A stretch of DNA of 64,000 nt from Rhodococcus sp. ABRD24 (GCF_004328705.1 NZ_CP035319.1:4402001-4466000); one strand, 5' to 3'. Counted from the first letter of the stretch, positions 8,680 through 17,798 are shown. The notes: generated by a model not told the origin, from the letters alone. Translations and numbers: made by a program.

Positions 8680-9011
8680 TGTACACCGAACTGTTGGCGA
8701 ACATCGCGATCCTGGTCCTGGCCGGGTTCGTGGGCTTCGCTGTCATCTCCAAGGTGCCCAACACGCTGCACACGCCGCTGATGTCGGGCACCAACGCCAT
8801 CCACGGCATCGTCGTCCTCGGCGCACTCGTCGTGCTCGGGCACCTGCCCGGTGACGCGCCGTGGGGCATCAAGATCATTCTGTTCGTCGCGCTGGTGTTC
8901 GGCACCCTGAACGTCGTCGGCGGCTTCGTCGTCACCGACCGCATGCTCGCGATGTTCAAGCCGAAGAAGGACGCCCAGAAGGTGACCGAGAAGAAGGGGG
9001 CTGACTCCTGA
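8679..9011 (+). CDS. pntAb: NAD(P) transhydrogenase subunit alpha part 2
   Basis: 110 residues with three hydrophobic segments: the membrane part of the alpha subunit, separate here as in Rhodospirillum-type three-subunit enzymes. The conserved stretch VPNTLHTPLMSGTNAIHGIV is present, and a Lys-rich cytoplasmic tail follows the last helix. It is coupled by one-base TGATG overlaps to both neighbours, so the three subunits should be made in step. Confidence 0.95.
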   Translation: MYTELLANIAILVLAGFVGFAVISKVPNTLHTPLMSGTNAIHGIVVLGALVVLGHLPGDAPWGIKIILFVALVFGTLNVVGGFVVTDRMLAMFKPKKDAQKVTEKKGADS

Positions 9012-10435
9012 TGAGCTACCTCGTCACGATTCTGTACATCGTCGCGTTCGCGATGTTCATCTACGGTCTGTCCGGCCTCACCGGCCCGAAGACCGCGGTG
9101 CGCGGCAACTACATCGCCGCAGTCGGCATGTTCATCGCGGTGGTCGCCGTTCTGATCGACGTCCGCTCCACCGACAATTGGCTCCTCATCGCCGGCGGTC
9201 TGCTGGTTGGCATCGTGCTGGGAGTTCCGCCGGCCCTGCGCACCAAGATGACGGCCATGCCGCAGCTCGTTGCGCTGTTCAACGGCGTCGGCGGCGGCAC
9301 TGTCGCGCTGATCGCGTGGGCCGAGTTCCTGAACACGGACGGCTTCACCGCCGTCGAGTCGGTGCCGTCCGTGCCCTTCATCGTCGGTTCGCTCTTTGCG
9401 GCGATCATCGGTTCGGTCTCGTTCTGGGGCTCGCTCGTCGCGTTCGCCAAGCTGCAGGAGTTGCTGAACAAGAACCTCGAGAAGAAGGTCGTCGCGTCCG
9501 CGAAGGCGTTCCAGCTCGCGAACATCGTCCTCGCGCTGGTCTCGATCGGCCTGGCCGTCTACATCGGCCTGGGCTCCGACGGCGACCCGCAGTCGGCGTG
9601 GCTGATCGTCGGCCTGCTCGTCGCGGCCGGTGTCATGGGCCTGTTCGTGGTGCTGCCGATCGGCGGTGCCGACATGCCCGTCGTCATCTCGCTGCTCAAC
9701 GCACTCACCGGTCTGTCCGCCGCGGCCGCCGGTCTGGCACTGAACAATCAGGCGATGATCGTCGCCGGCATGATCGTCGGCGCGTCGGGCTCGATCCTGA
9801 CCAACCTCATGGCCAAGGCGATGAACCGGTCGATCCCCGCGATCATCTTCGGCTCGTTCGGTGGCGGTGACAGTGGTGCAGTCGGTGGTTCTGCTTCCGG
9901 CGGCACCGTGAAGGCCACCTCCGCATCGGATGCGGCGATCCAGATGGCGTACGCCAACCAGGTCATCGTCGTCCCCGGCTACGGTCTCGCGGTCGCACAG
10001 GCCCAGCACGCCGTCAAGGAGATGGCGGCGCTGCTCGAGGCCAGGGGTGTCGAGGTCAAGTACGCGATCCATCCGGTCGCCGGTCGTATGCCGGGCCACA
10101 TGAACGTCCTGCTCGCCGAGGCAGATGTCGCATACGACGCGATGAAGGAAATGGACGACATCAACGGTGAGTTCTCGCGCACCGACGTCGCCATCGTCAT
10201 CGGCGCCAACGACGTCACCAACCCGTCGGCACGCAATGACCCCAGCTCGCCCATCCACGGCATGCCGATCCTCAACGTCGACGAGGCCCGCTCCGTCATC
10301 GTCCTCAAGCGGTCGATGTCCTCGGGTTACGCCGGTATCGACAACCCGCTGTTCACCGCGGACCAGACGTCGATGCTGTTCGGCGACGCCAAGAAGATGG
10401 TCTCCGAGGTCACCGAGGAGCTCAAGGCGCTGTAG
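9011..10435 (+). CDS. pntB: NAD(P) transhydrogenase subunit beta
   Basis: 474 residues: the N-terminal half holds about nine membrane helices (domain II, proton channel) and the C-terminal ~180 residues are the NADP(H)-binding domain III. The latter contains VIVVPGYGLAVAQAQHAVKE and the family-typical RSMSSGYAGIDNPLF near the end. The size is standard. It is the last gene of the pnt operon, followed by a strong hairpin. Confidence 0.95.
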   Translation: MSYLVTILYIVAFAMFIYGLSGLTGPKTAVRGNYIAAVGMFIAVVAVLIDVRSTDNWLLIAGGLLVGIVLGVPPALRTKMTAMPQLVALFNGVGGGTVALIAWAEFLNTDGFTAVESVPSVPFIVGSLFAAIIGSVSFWGSLVAFAKLQELLNKNLEKKVVASAKAFQLANIVLALVSIGLAVYIGLGSDGDPQSAWLIVGLLVAAGVMGLFVVLPIGGADMPVVISLLNALTGLSAAAAGLALNNQAMIVAGMIVGASGSILTNLMAKAMNRSIPAIIFGSFGGGDSGAVGGSASGGTVKATSASDAAIQMAYANQVIVVPGYGLAVAQAQHAVKEMAALLEARGVEVKYAIHPVAGRMPGHMNVLLAEADVAYDAMKEMDDINGEFSRTDVAIVIGANDVTNPSARNDPSSPIHGMPILNVDEARSVIVLKRSMSSGYAGIDNPLFTADQTSMLFGDAKKMVSEVTEELKAL

Positions 10436-10471
10436 CCGAGCAAGAGCGGCCGGCGATACCCGGTCGGCCGA

Positions 10472-10510
10472 CGGGACCCTTCACTCGCCCCGCGCGCGTG
10501 AAGGGTCCCG
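10472..10510. terminator. bidirectional hairpin terminator between pntB and bkdC
   Basis: CGGGACCCTTCAC (10472-10484) pairs perfectly with GTGAAGGGTCCCG (10498-10510) around a 13-base GC loop. It lies between the convergent ends of pntB and the E2 gene and could serve both. No long T run follows, as is common in actinobacteria. Confidence 0.75.
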
Positions 10511-10530
10511 TCTGCTGTTGGGCGGCGAGT

Positions 10531-11676
10531 TTAGGCCTGGGCCAGGAGGGCCGGGACGGGGTCGATGAGAATCGCCGCGAGATCGGCGAGGAACCTCGAC
10601 GCCTGCTCGCCGTCGACGAGGCGGTGGTCCACGGTCAGGCTCAGGGTCGTCACCTCGCGGATCGCGAGCTCGTCGCCCAGCACCCACGGCCGACGGTTGA
10701 TCGCGCCGAGCGCGAGGATCGCCGCCTCGCCCGGGTTGAGGATCGGGGTGCCCGCGTCGACTCCGTAGATCCCGACATTGGTGATGGTGATGGTCCCGCC
10801 GGACAGCTGTTCCGGCGTCGCCTTCCCGTCTCGGGCCGTCGCGGTCAGGTCGGCGATTGCCCGGGCCAGCTCGGGCAGCGACAGCTTCTCGGCGTCCCTG
10901 ACGGTGGGGACGACGAGTCCGCGGTCGGTGGCTGTCGCGATGCCGAGATTGACGTAGCGTCGGGTGACGATTTCCTGGCTGTCCTCGAGCCACGCCGAGT
11001 TCAGTTCCGGATGTACCCGCAGCGCCAGCAGCAGGGCCTTGGCGACGAGTATCAGCGGAGTCAGGTGCAGCCCTTCGAACCGCGCCGACGCCCGCAGTTG
11101 CGCGAGCAGCCGCACCGACTCGGTGACGTCGGCCGTGAGGAACTCCGTCACCTGAGGCGCTGTGAATGCGCTACGGACCATCGCGGACGCTGTCTGCCGG
11201 CGCACGCTGCGGATCGGGGTGCGGGTTTCGCGGTCTCCGGGCTCGGGCAGGGCGGTCGGCGCCGGTGAAGGCGCTGATTCCTGGTGTCGGCGGACGGCGT
11301 CGGGGCGCTGTCGCGGAGTCCGGGGTGGAACGGGCGGAGGACGCCGACGCCGGCTGGGGGCGGGGGCCGACGGCCCGTAGCCGACGAGCACCGACTCGGT
11401 CCTCCGTTCACCGCCGCCGGAGAGCTGCGGGTCGGCGGTCTCGATCCGGATCACCGGCGCGCCTACCGGGACGGTGTCGCCGGGCTGGGCGAGCAGCTCG
11501 CGCACGACGCCGGCGTACGGCGACGGCAGCTCCACCACCGCCTTCGCGGTTTCGACCTCCCCGATTGCCTGGTTGAGCGCCACGGTGTCGCCGACGGCGA
11601 CCGCCCACGACACCAGCTCCGCCTCGGTGAGGCCCTCCCCGAGATCGGGCAGCCGGAACTCCTCGACGGCGCTCAT
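10531..11676 (-). CDS. bkdC: branched-chain 2-oxoacid dehydrogenase E2 (dihydrolipoyl acyltransferase)
   Basis: 381 residues. A lipoyl domain occupies residues about 5-80, with Lys45 in ETAKAVV as the lipoylation site, and the acyltransferase core runs from about 152 to the end with DHRLVDG near residue 350 carrying the catalytic His. Between them (about 103-150) is a Pro/Arg-rich linker with no recognisable peripheral subunit-binding domain, the module that normally docks E1/E3; neither of the other two reading frames across 11200-11370 shows one either. It overlaps bkdB by 4 bp (ATGA). It transfers isobutyryl/isovaleryl/2-methylbutyryl groups to CoA in Val/Leu/Ile breakdown. Confidence 0.9.
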   Translation of the reverse strand: MSAVEEFRLPDLGEGLTEAELVSWAVAVGDTVALNQAIGEVETAKAVVELPSPYAGVVRELLAQPGDTVPVGAPVIRIETADPQLSGGGERRTESVLVGYGPSAPAPSRRRRPPPVPPRTPRQRPDAVRRHQESAPSPAPTALPEPGDRETRTPIRSVRRQTASAMVRSAFTAPQVTEFLTADVTESVRLLAQLRASARFEGLHLTPLILVAKALLLALRVHPELNSAWLEDSQEIVTRRYVNLGIATATDRGLVVPTVRDAEKLSLPELARAIADLTATARDGKATPEQLSGGTITITNVGIYGVDAGTPILNPGEAAILALGAINRRPWVLGDELAIREVTTLSLTVDHRLVDGEQASRFLADLAAILIDPVPALLAQA

Positions 11677-12650
11677 GCGGCCAGCACCTCGTCGACAGCG
11701 CCGAGGATGCGGTCCGCGTCGGGCACGTGGTGCTTCTCGAGCTTCGCGGGCGGGTAGGGGATGTCGAAGCCGCCGACCCGCCGCACGGGCGCCGCGAGCT
11801 CATAGAAGCAGCGTTCGGAGATCCGGGCAGCGATCTCGGCGCCGAGCCCGGCGAACAATGGGGCCTCGTGCGCCACCACGAGGCGTCCGGTGCGGCGCAC
11901 CGATTCCTCGACGGTGTCGAAGTCGATGGGGGACAGCGACCGTAGATCCAGCACCTCGAGCGATGCTCCCTCGGTGTCGGCGATCGCCGCGGCCTGTAAC
12001 GCGGTCGGCACCATCGAGCCGTACGCGACGACGGTGGCGTCGGTGCCGCGGCGGGCGATCCGCGCGCGGTGCAACGGCAGCTCCGGGGTCGCATCGGTGT
12101 CCACCTCGCCGCGGTCCCAGTAGCGGCGCTTGGGTTCGAAGAACACCACTGGATCGTCGAGGGTGACTGCCTGCTGGATCATCGCGTATGCGTCCGCCGG
12201 AGTGCTCGGGCTGACCACGCGTAGTCCGGCCGTGTGCGCAAAATACGCCTCCGGCGACTCCGAATGATGTTCGACGGCGCCGATTCCGCCGCCGTAGGGA
12301 ATGCGAATCGTCAATGGCGCCTTCACATGTCCGCGCGTTCGGTAGTGGATCCGCGCGACCTGGGACACTATCTGGTCGAACGCGGGGTAGACGAAGCCGT
12401 CGAACTGGATCTCGCACACCGGCCGGTAGCCACGCAGCGCGAGCCCGAAAGCCGTTCCCACGATGCCGGATTCGGCGAGTGGAGTGTCGATGACCCTGGC
12501 CGGACCGAAGTCCTTCTGTAGTCCGTCGGTGATGCGGAAGACGCCGCCGAGCTTGCCGATGTCCTCACCCATCAGCACCACCTTGGGGTCACGTTCGAGC
12601 GCGCGGCGCAGGCCGGTGTTGAGGGCTGCGCCGAGGGTCATGGCGGTCAT
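11673..12650 (-). CDS. bkdB: branched-chain 2-oxoacid dehydrogenase E1 beta subunit
   Basis: 325 residues of the transketolase-like E1 beta family: GEDIGKLGGVFRITDGL (about 29-45), the conserved EIQFDGFVYPAFDQI, and the C-terminal GGFDIPYPPAKLE. With E1 alpha it forms the thiamine-diphosphate decarboxylase of the complex. The ATG at 12650 overlaps the E1 alpha stop by 4 bp. The same frame stays open far upstream, but that part is only the shadow of E1 alpha. Confidence 0.93.
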   Translation of the reverse strand: MTAMTLGAALNTGLRRALERDPKVVLMGEDIGKLGGVFRITDGLQKDFGPARVIDTPLAESGIVGTAFGLALRGYRPVCEIQFDGFVYPAFDQIVSQVARIHYRTRGHVKAPLTIRIPYGGGIGAVEHHSESPEAYFAHTAGLRVVSPSTPADAYAMIQQAVTLDDPVVFFEPKRRYWDRGEVDTDATPELPLHRARIARRGTDATVVAYGSMVPTALQAAAIADTEGASLEVLDLRSLSPIDFDTVEESVRRTGRLVVAHEAPLFAGLGAEIAARISERCFYELAAPVRRVGGFDIPYPPAKLEKHHVPDADRILGAVDEVLAA

Positions 12651-13744
12651 GTCAGGGCCTCCTCGCCGGCGGTCAGGGATTTCAGATACGCGTCGTAGGT
12701 GGCGCGTTCCTCGTCGATCAGTGGATGCGCGGCGGCGTAGACATGCTCGAACAACTCCTCCGGTCCGGGATCCGGCGCCTCCAGCGTGCCGGTCCGCAAT
12801 CGGGCGGCGACCTCGTCGGCCCGGGCCCGCACTCGCGAGTCGAACTCGTCGTCGAACAGCCTCTCGCGCTCGAGCAGCCGGCGCAGCCGGTCGATCGGGT
12901 CGCGAGCCTTCCACATCTCGATCTCCGCGGCCGCCCGGTAGCGGCTGGGGTCGTCGGCTGTGGTGTGCGGGCCCATCCGGTACGTGATGGCCTCGATGAA
13001 CGACGGCCCCGCGCCCTCCCTCGCGCGCCGGGCGGCCTGCCGGGTGACCGCGAGGACCGCGAGCACGTCGTTTCCGTCCACCTGCACCGCAGGCATCCCG
13101 TAGCCGACCGCGCGCCGCGCGATCGGCGCGGGACTCTGCAGCTGTACCGGCTCGCTGATCGCCCACTGGTTGTTCTGGCAGAAGAACACCACCGGGGCGT
13201 TGAAGCTCGTTGCGAACCCGAGCGCCTCGGACAGGTCGCCCTGGCTCGTGGCGCCGTCGCCGAAGTACGCGATCGTGGCGATCTCGGCACCGTCGAGGTG
13301 CACTCCCATCGCGTAGCCGGTCGCGTGCAGGCCCTGGGCGCCCACCACGATCGCCGGGTTGGTCATGTTCACGGTCGCCGGATCCCACCCCGAGTACGCG
13401 CAACCCCGCCACATGCGCGTCATCACCGCGGGGTCGACGCCGCGGCAGTACGCGACGGCGTGCTCGCGATAGCTGGTGAAGATGTAGTCGTCCGGATTCA
13501 GCGCGTGCACGGACCCGACCTGTGCGGCCTCCTGGCCGAGCAGGGGAGCCCAGATGCCGAGCTGTCCCTGACGTTGCAGGGCGGTGGCCTCGGTGTCGAT
13601 CCGCCGGACCACGACCAGGTCCTGGTACAGGGCGCGCAGCTGATCCGGTCCGACGTCGGCGATCAGCGCGGCGTAGTCGGGGCGGTGCACGCGGCGTCCG
13701 TCGGGTTGGACGAGCTGCACCGGAAACGCGGTCTTGTCGGCCAT
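12647..13744 (-). CDS. bkdA: branched-chain 2-oxoacid dehydrogenase E1 alpha subunit
   Basis: 365 residues. The thiamine-diphosphate motif starts GDGATSQGD (162-170) and ends NNQWAIS (191-197); the GQEAAQ substrate-channel region and the phosphorylation-loop-like SYREH are also present. It is the first gene of the bkdA-bkdB-bkdC operon, with 4-bp overlaps throughout. No lipoamide dehydrogenase (E3) gene is nearby, so E3 must be supplied from elsewhere. The divergent Lrp-type gene 177 bp upstream is the likely regulator. Confidence 0.93.
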   Translation of the reverse strand: MADKTAFPVQLVQPDGRRVHRPDYAALIADVGPDQLRALYQDLVVVRRIDTEATALQRQGQLGIWAPLLGQEAAQVGSVHALNPDDYIFTSYREHAVAYCRGVDPAVMTRMWRGCAYSGWDPATVNMTNPAIVVGAQGLHATGYAMGVHLDGAEIATIAYFGDGATSQGDLSEALGFATSFNAPVVFFCQNNQWAISEPVQLQSPAPIARRAVGYGMPAVQVDGNDVLAVLAVTRQAARRAREGAGPSFIEAITYRMGPHTTADDPSRYRAAAEIEMWKARDPIDRLRRLLERERLFDDEFDSRVRARADEVAARLRTGTLEAPDPGPEELFEHVYAAAHPLIDEERATYDAYLKSLTAGEEALT

Positions 13745-13921
13745 CGTGGGTCACCTCGCCGGCGGTGTGTTCGACGGATCCGAGTCCTCCTCGTGGGCGG
13801 ACGCAGGATCCCTGTGCTCTACCTCACAGGATCCCCCGTTCCGCGTTCTGCGCAAGTAGTGCGACTTGAAATGAGCAGAGTGCACGGTTCACGGTGATGA
13901 AATGCTGGCATACTGCGAAAC
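13745..13921. promoter_or_regulatory. divergent bkd / Lrp control region
   Basis: 177 bp between the start codons of bkdA and the Lrp-type gene must hold both promoters and the operator. GGCATACTG near 13911 could be a -10 element for the rightward gene, very close to its ATG. No single strong palindrome stands out; Lrp-type sites are usually degenerate. Confidence 0.45.
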
Positions 13922-14392
13922 ATGAGCACTCTGGACGCCACCGATGCCCGCCTGCTGCTCGAGCTCTCGCGCAATCCTCGCGCCACGGGGGTGGAGCTGG
14001 CGCAGCGGCTGGGGCTCTCGCGCAACACCGTGCAGGCTCGGCTGGCCCGATGGGAGGCGTCCGGCGCGCTCGGTGACTTCGACCGGCGCGTCGACCCGCG
14101 GGCACTCGGCTATCCGCTGGCTGCGTTCGTCGCGACCCAGGTGGACCAGCATCAACTCGACGCCGTTGTAGAGGCGCTCGCCGGCATTCCCGAGGTGGTG
14201 GAGGTGTACGGCATGACCGGGCTGACCGATCTGTCAGTGAAGGTGGTTGCGGCCGACGCCGACGACCTGTACCGACTTGCGGGTCAGATCCTGAAGATCC
14301 CCGGCGTCGAGCGCACCAACATGGCACTGGTGATGCGTGAGCTGGTCGGGCCGCGGACCGTGCCACTGTTGGAGCGTTCCGCCAGCCAGTGA
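13922..14392 (+). CDS. Lrp/AsnC family regulator
   Basis: 156 residues: an N-terminal winged helix (LDATDARLLLELSRNPRATG, then the recognition-helix region with the sequence LGLSRNTVQARL) followed by the RAM effector domain. Lrp/AsnC proteins sense amino acids as octamers. Divergence from bkdABC makes it the probable branched-chain amino-acid or 2-oxoacid responsive regulator (bkdR-like); this role is inferred from position. Confidence 0.88.
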   Translation: MSTLDATDARLLLELSRNPRATGVELAQRLGLSRNTVQARLARWEASGALGDFDRRVDPRALGYPLAAFVATQVDQHQLDAVVEALAGIPEVVEVYGMTGLTDLSVKVVAADADDLYRLAGQILKIPGVERTNMALVMRELVGPRTVPLLERSASQ

Positions 14393-14547
14393 GCAGCGGC
14401 GTTCTCCCCGCGCACCGGCACCGGGGAAGCTAGCATCGGCCAATGGACGTTCGGGGTCGTCCCGTCTGCCGTCTGGATTCGGTCGTTTGTCTTCGTCCGT
14501 CGTCTTTGTCTGGGAGTACGTGAGATGCGGTAGGGGAGTGATGCGCA

Positions 14548-15576
14548 GTGAGTACCGTCGGCCTGAACGAAGATGCCGTGTCAACGTGGATCGCCGGGTT
14601 GGGAGTCGGTGCCGTCGCGCCGCTGTCGTTCGAGCGAATCGGGAATGGACAGTCGAATCTGACTTTTGCCGTGCGTGATTCGGGAGGTGGACGGTGGGTC
14701 CTGCGCCGTCCACCGCTAGGGCAGTTGCTGGATTCTGCGCACGATGTGGTTCGCGAACACCGGATTCTCTCGGCACTGCAGGGCACTGGAGTGCCGGTGC
14801 CGAAGATGCTTGCACTGACTACGGATCCCACGGTCACCGATGCGCCGCTGGTGTTGATGAGCTACGTCGACGGACTCGTGATCGACGGCGGATCGGCGGC
14901 TGGGCAGCTGGACTCCGCGCGCCGGCGTGTCATCGGATTGTCGCTCCCCAAGGCGCTCGCGAGCATTCATCGCGTGGACCTGGAGATGGCGGGCCTGCTC
15001 GATCTGGCCAGCCGTAATCCGTACGCGGAACGTCAGCTCAAGCGCTGGTCAGCGCAGTGGGCGCAGTCCAAGACGCAGGAGCGGCCCGAGGTCGAGGATG
15101 TTGCGGCGCGGCTGGCCCGCAATGTTCCCGAACAGGCCGAAACTACCTTGGTGCACGGCGATTTCCATCTCGGGAACGTGATCACTGCCCCGGGCGACGG
15201 CGGCGTGGTCGCGGTCCTCGACTGGGAGTTGTGCACCCTGGGAGACCCGCTCGCCGACCTCGGTGGCCTACTGGCGTACTGGCCGCAGCGCAGCGACGGC
15301 GTGGTGTGGCCGTTCACAGCGTCGACGCTCGAGGGTTTCCCCACCCGTGACGAGCTGGTCGACGTTTACATCCACGAGACCAAGCGTGACGTGTCCGCCG
15401 TGGGATTCTGGCACGTCCTGGCATTGTGGAAGCTGGCCATCATCAGCGAGGGGGTTGTCCGTCGCACCGCCGATGATCCACGCAATCGGGCCGAGTTCGG
15501 TGGGCCGACCCGCGAGTTCGTCGACAGCGTCGTCAGGCGTGCAGTCGCGACCGCCGACGCGGTCGGGTTGGACTGA
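14548..15576 (+). CDS. phosphotransferase family protein (APH fold)
   Basis: 342 residues of the aminoglycoside-phosphotransferase/choline-kinase fold. The catalytic loop is HGDFHLGN (203-210), with DWE at 225-227 as the metal-binding Asp. The group containing FERIGNGQSNLTFAV and the C-terminal WKLAIISEGV is the one usually found with acyl-CoA dehydrogenases, where it is thought to phosphorylate hydroxy-acyl compounds, not antibiotics. It starts at GTG 14548 after a GGGAG. It ends 4 bp from the convergent thioesterase gene. Confidence 0.83.
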   Translation: MSTVGLNEDAVSTWIAGLGVGAVAPLSFERIGNGQSNLTFAVRDSGGGRWVLRRPPLGQLLDSAHDVVREHRILSALQGTGVPVPKMLALTTDPTVTDAPLVLMSYVDGLVIDGGSAAGQLDSARRRVIGLSLPKALASIHRVDLEMAGLLDLASRNPYAERQLKRWSAQWAQSKTQERPEVEDVAARLARNVPEQAETTLVHGDFHLGNVITAPGDGGVVAVLDWELCTLGDPLADLGGLLAYWPQRSDGVVWPFTASTLEGFPTRDELVDVYIHETKRDVSAVGFWHVLALWKLAIISEGVVRRTADDPRNRAEFGGPTREFVDSVVRRAVATADAVGLD

Positions 15577-15580
15577 TCGG

Positions 15581-16039
15581 CTACACCTCTCCTGACACGA
15601 GCAGGCTTGCTGCGCTTCGGATCTCGGGAGGAATCGGAACCGGACGGCGGGTCTCGGGATCGACGTACGCATGAACGAACTGCCCGGTGGCGGCCAGTTC
15701 CAGCAATCCCGCGGAATCCTCGCGGAAGATTGCGAGCGAGTACCCGATACTGGTGGGCCCGAGTCGATCCACAGCCAGCCCGACATGCAGCTGGTCGGGG
15801 AACGACAGTTCGCGGACGAATCGGCACGACGTCTCCGCGACGATCCCGATCGCAGGCAGCGTGCGGATGTCGAGTCCGGTGCTGGCCATCAACCAGCCGT
15901 TGATCGCGGTCTCGAAGTACGAGCAGCAGGTGGCGGTGCTGACGTACCCGTAATGGTCATTGTCCGACCAGCGGGTCGGGACCGGCCACAGCGCGGGATA
16001 GGCCTCGGCGCGCGGTTCGACCTCATCGGTGGCTGCCAT
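15581..16039 (-). CDS. acyl-CoA thioesterase (4HBT hotdog family)
   Basis: 152 residues with the single hotdog fold of the 4-hydroxybenzoyl-CoA thioesterase type. The catalytic-Asp region reads RWSDNDHYGYVSTATCCSYFE (D in WSDND), followed by the long helix and a strand-rich C-terminus. It hydrolyses an acyl-CoA of unknown chain length. The ATG at 16039 is preferred, as the same frame runs on upstream without sense. It is the last gene of a leftward cluster with the DUF6328, shikimate-dehydrogenase-like and hypothetical genes. Confidence 0.85.
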   Translation of the reverse strand: MAATDEVEPRAEAYPALWPVPTRWSDNDHYGYVSTATCCSYFETAINGWLMASTGLDIRTLPAIGIVAETSCRFVRELSFPDQLHVGLAVDRLGPTSIGYSLAIFREDSAGLLELAATGQFVHAYVDPETRRPVPIPPEIRSAASLLVSGEV

Positions 16040-16065
16040 GGAATCAGACGATAGCCCTGTGGGAT

Positions 16066-16551
16066 TCACTTGCGCAGTTCGTCGTCCGGTCGGAGCAGTC
16101 GTGGCACCGCGAACCACAGCCCGACGAAGAACACGGCCGTGACGGCCCCGATCACAATCGCGATCCAGCCGCCGACTGCGACCTCGGCGACGATGAGCAC
16201 GGTTCCGCTCATGGTGGCGGCAAGGAATCCGGAGCCGGCCAGTGCGCACAGGTTGGCGTGGCGAAGGATGTCCTCCCGTCGCCGATGCCGGAACAGGATT
16301 CGGTGCCACACCGCCGGCGCGATCAACAGTGCCGAGGACGCTGCCGCACTCAGCATGGTGACCAGGTGCAGGCCACGGACGAAGTCCGACTGTTCTTCGT
16401 ACGGTTCGGTGAACACGATTGCCAGCAGGAACGCGAAGAGAATCTGCACACCGGCCTGAGCGACACGCAGTTCTTGCAGCAGTTCGCTGAAGTTGCGTGC
16501 CAGGCGTGCACTGGGCGTCTCGCCGGGTTCGCTGGGCGGCAGCTCGACCAT
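16066..16551 (-). CDS. DUF6328-type membrane protein
   Basis: 161 residues with four predicted membrane helices after a short cytoplasmic segment; the conserved ELLQELRVAQAGVQILFAFL marks the DUF6328 group. Function unknown. GGAAAGG lies before the ATG at 16551, which is 11 bp after the stop of the shikimate dehydrogenase-like gene, so the two are co-transcribed. A Gly/Ala-rich last helix and a basic tail (RLLRPDDELRK) suggest a cytoplasmic C-terminus. Confidence 0.75.
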   Translation of the reverse strand: MVELPPSEPGETPSARLARNFSELLQELRVAQAGVQILFAFLLAIVFTEPYEEQSDFVRGLHLVTMLSAAASSALLIAPAVWHRILFRHRRREDILRHANLCALAGSGFLAATMSGTVLIVAEVAVGGWIAIVIGAVTAVFFVGLWFAVPRLLRPDDELRK

Positions 16552-16562
16552 CGGGACCTTTC

Positions 16563-17393
16563 CTACGCCCTCGAGAACTCGGAGGCCCGGCGGATCTGCT
16601 CGTCGGTGAGCCGCACCCCGGTGTACAGCGTGAACTGTTCGGCGGCCTGCAGCGCAATAACCTGGGCGCCGGTGATGGCCGGTTTGCTCAACGATCGGGC
16701 GGCCCGGATCAGCGGGGTGTCCGACGGCGCCGCGACAACGTCGAACACGGCGTCTGCCGCCGCAACGGCGGCCTCCGGGAACGGCAGCGCGTCGGCGTCG
16801 GGGCCGTCGGCCATGCCGACCGGGGTCGCGTTGATCAGCAGCTGCGGGCGGGCGACGCCGAGATCGGACCGCCATTCGAATCCGTACGTGCGGGCCAGCG
16901 CGGTTCCGGTGGACTCGTTGCGGGCGACGACGGTGACGGTCTGGAATCCGCTGTCCCGGAGCGCAGCAACCACGGCCTTCGCCATCCCGCCGCTCCCGGC
17001 GACCGCAGCCGTCAGCTCCGGAGCCAGCTCGGCGCGGTGCAGTAGATCGGCAACCGCCTGGTAGTCGGTGTTGTAGGCGTGCAGCTCGCCGTCATTGTTG
17101 ACGATCGTGTTCACCGAGTCGATTGCGGACGCCGACGGATGCACCACGTCGACGTGTTCGATGCAGTCCTCCTTGAACGGCATCGAAACCCCGCAGCCGC
17201 GGATGCCGAGCGCGCGGATTCCCGCGATCGCGGCCGGCAGGTCGGTGGTGGTGAAGGCCTTGTAGACGAAGTCCAGCCCGAGCTCGTCGTAGAGGTAGTT
17301 GTGGAAGCGGGTGCCGATGTTGCTGGGCCGGCCCGACAGCGACATGCACAGTCGGGTGTCCTTGGTGACATCTCTGGTGATCGTTCGGGTCAC
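16563..17393 (-). CDS. shikimate 5-dehydrogenase-like protein
   Basis: 276 residues of the AroE family (NADPH-dependent 3-dehydroshikimate reduction in the aromatic pathway). The substrate-site residues appear as SLSGRPSNIGTRFHN, the catalytic-Lys motif as SMPFKED, and NTDY follows; the nucleotide-binding loop is AGSGGMAKAV. It starts at GTG 17393. Its neighbours are not aromatic-pathway genes, so this may be a second, quinate/shikimate-type paralogue. The housekeeping function is unproven. Confidence 0.82.
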   Translation of the reverse strand: MTRTITRDVTKDTRLCMSLSGRPSNIGTRFHNYLYDELGLDFVYKAFTTTDLPAAIAGIRALGIRGCGVSMPFKEDCIEHVDVVHPSASAIDSVNTIVNNDGELHAYNTDYQAVADLLHRAELAPELTAAVAGSGGMAKAVVAALRDSGFQTVTVVARNESTGTALARTYGFEWRSDLGVARPQLLINATPVGMADGPDADALPFPEAAVAAADAVFDVVAAPSDTPLIRAARSLSKPAITGAQVIALQAAEQFTLYTGVRLTDEQIRRASEFSRA

Positions 17394-17480
17394 ACGCCCA
17401 CGCTAACCGGCCATCGCGCGCGATGCCTGCCATCTCGTCATCGGCACCGGGCGGCAGGCGCGCGGACCGACAGTCCAGGC

Positions 17481-17798
17481 TCAGGAGTGCGGGAACTTCG
17501 CGGCGTGGATCGAGGTGGCGGCGATGCCGTCGTGACCGATCAGCCATGAGCCGCCGTTCTGTCGGCACTCGGCGATAGTTCCGAAGATTCTGAGCAGGAA
17601 GTAGATGGACTCCTCTGGTGACGCGGTCGTGGCGAGGCGGTGGGATTCGCCCTGTTTCGTGACATCGAGCCACACACCGGATTGACCGTCGAGTCGCATC
17701 GCGACGATGTGGTCGGCGTCGATGAAGGCGTACTTGCGCTGCTGCCACGGCGTCGTGGGCGAATAGACCTGTTCGAGAACTTGAATCATGATCGTCAT
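17481..17798 (-). CDS. hypothetical protein
   Basis: 105 residues starting MTIMIQVLEQVYSPTTPWQQ at ATG 17798, with GGGAG 6 bases upstream; an earlier in-frame start has no ribosome site. No family is recognised. It is small, soluble and ends IHAAKFPHS. It precedes the shikimate dehydrogenase-like gene by 87 bp on the same strand and is divergent from the SNF2 helicase gene. Confidence 0.6.
   Translation of the reverse strand: MTIMIQVLEQVYSPTTPWQQRKYAFIDADHIVAMRLDGQSGVWLDVTKQGESHRLATTASPEESIYFLLRIFGTIAECRQNGGSWLIGHDGIAATSIHAAKFPHS

Noticed and set aside
8654..10258. Long open frame antisense to pntAb and pntB
   Set aside because: It is Asp/Arg/His-rich low-complexity, typical of the complement of a high-GC gene; the transhydrogenase genes on the plus strand are certain.
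11673..13754. A single 693-codon minus-strand frame covering E1 beta and antisense-framed E1 alpha
   Set aside because: Only the part from 12650 down matches E1 beta; upstream the sense lies in the E1 alpha frame. The genes overlap by 4 bp and are not fused.
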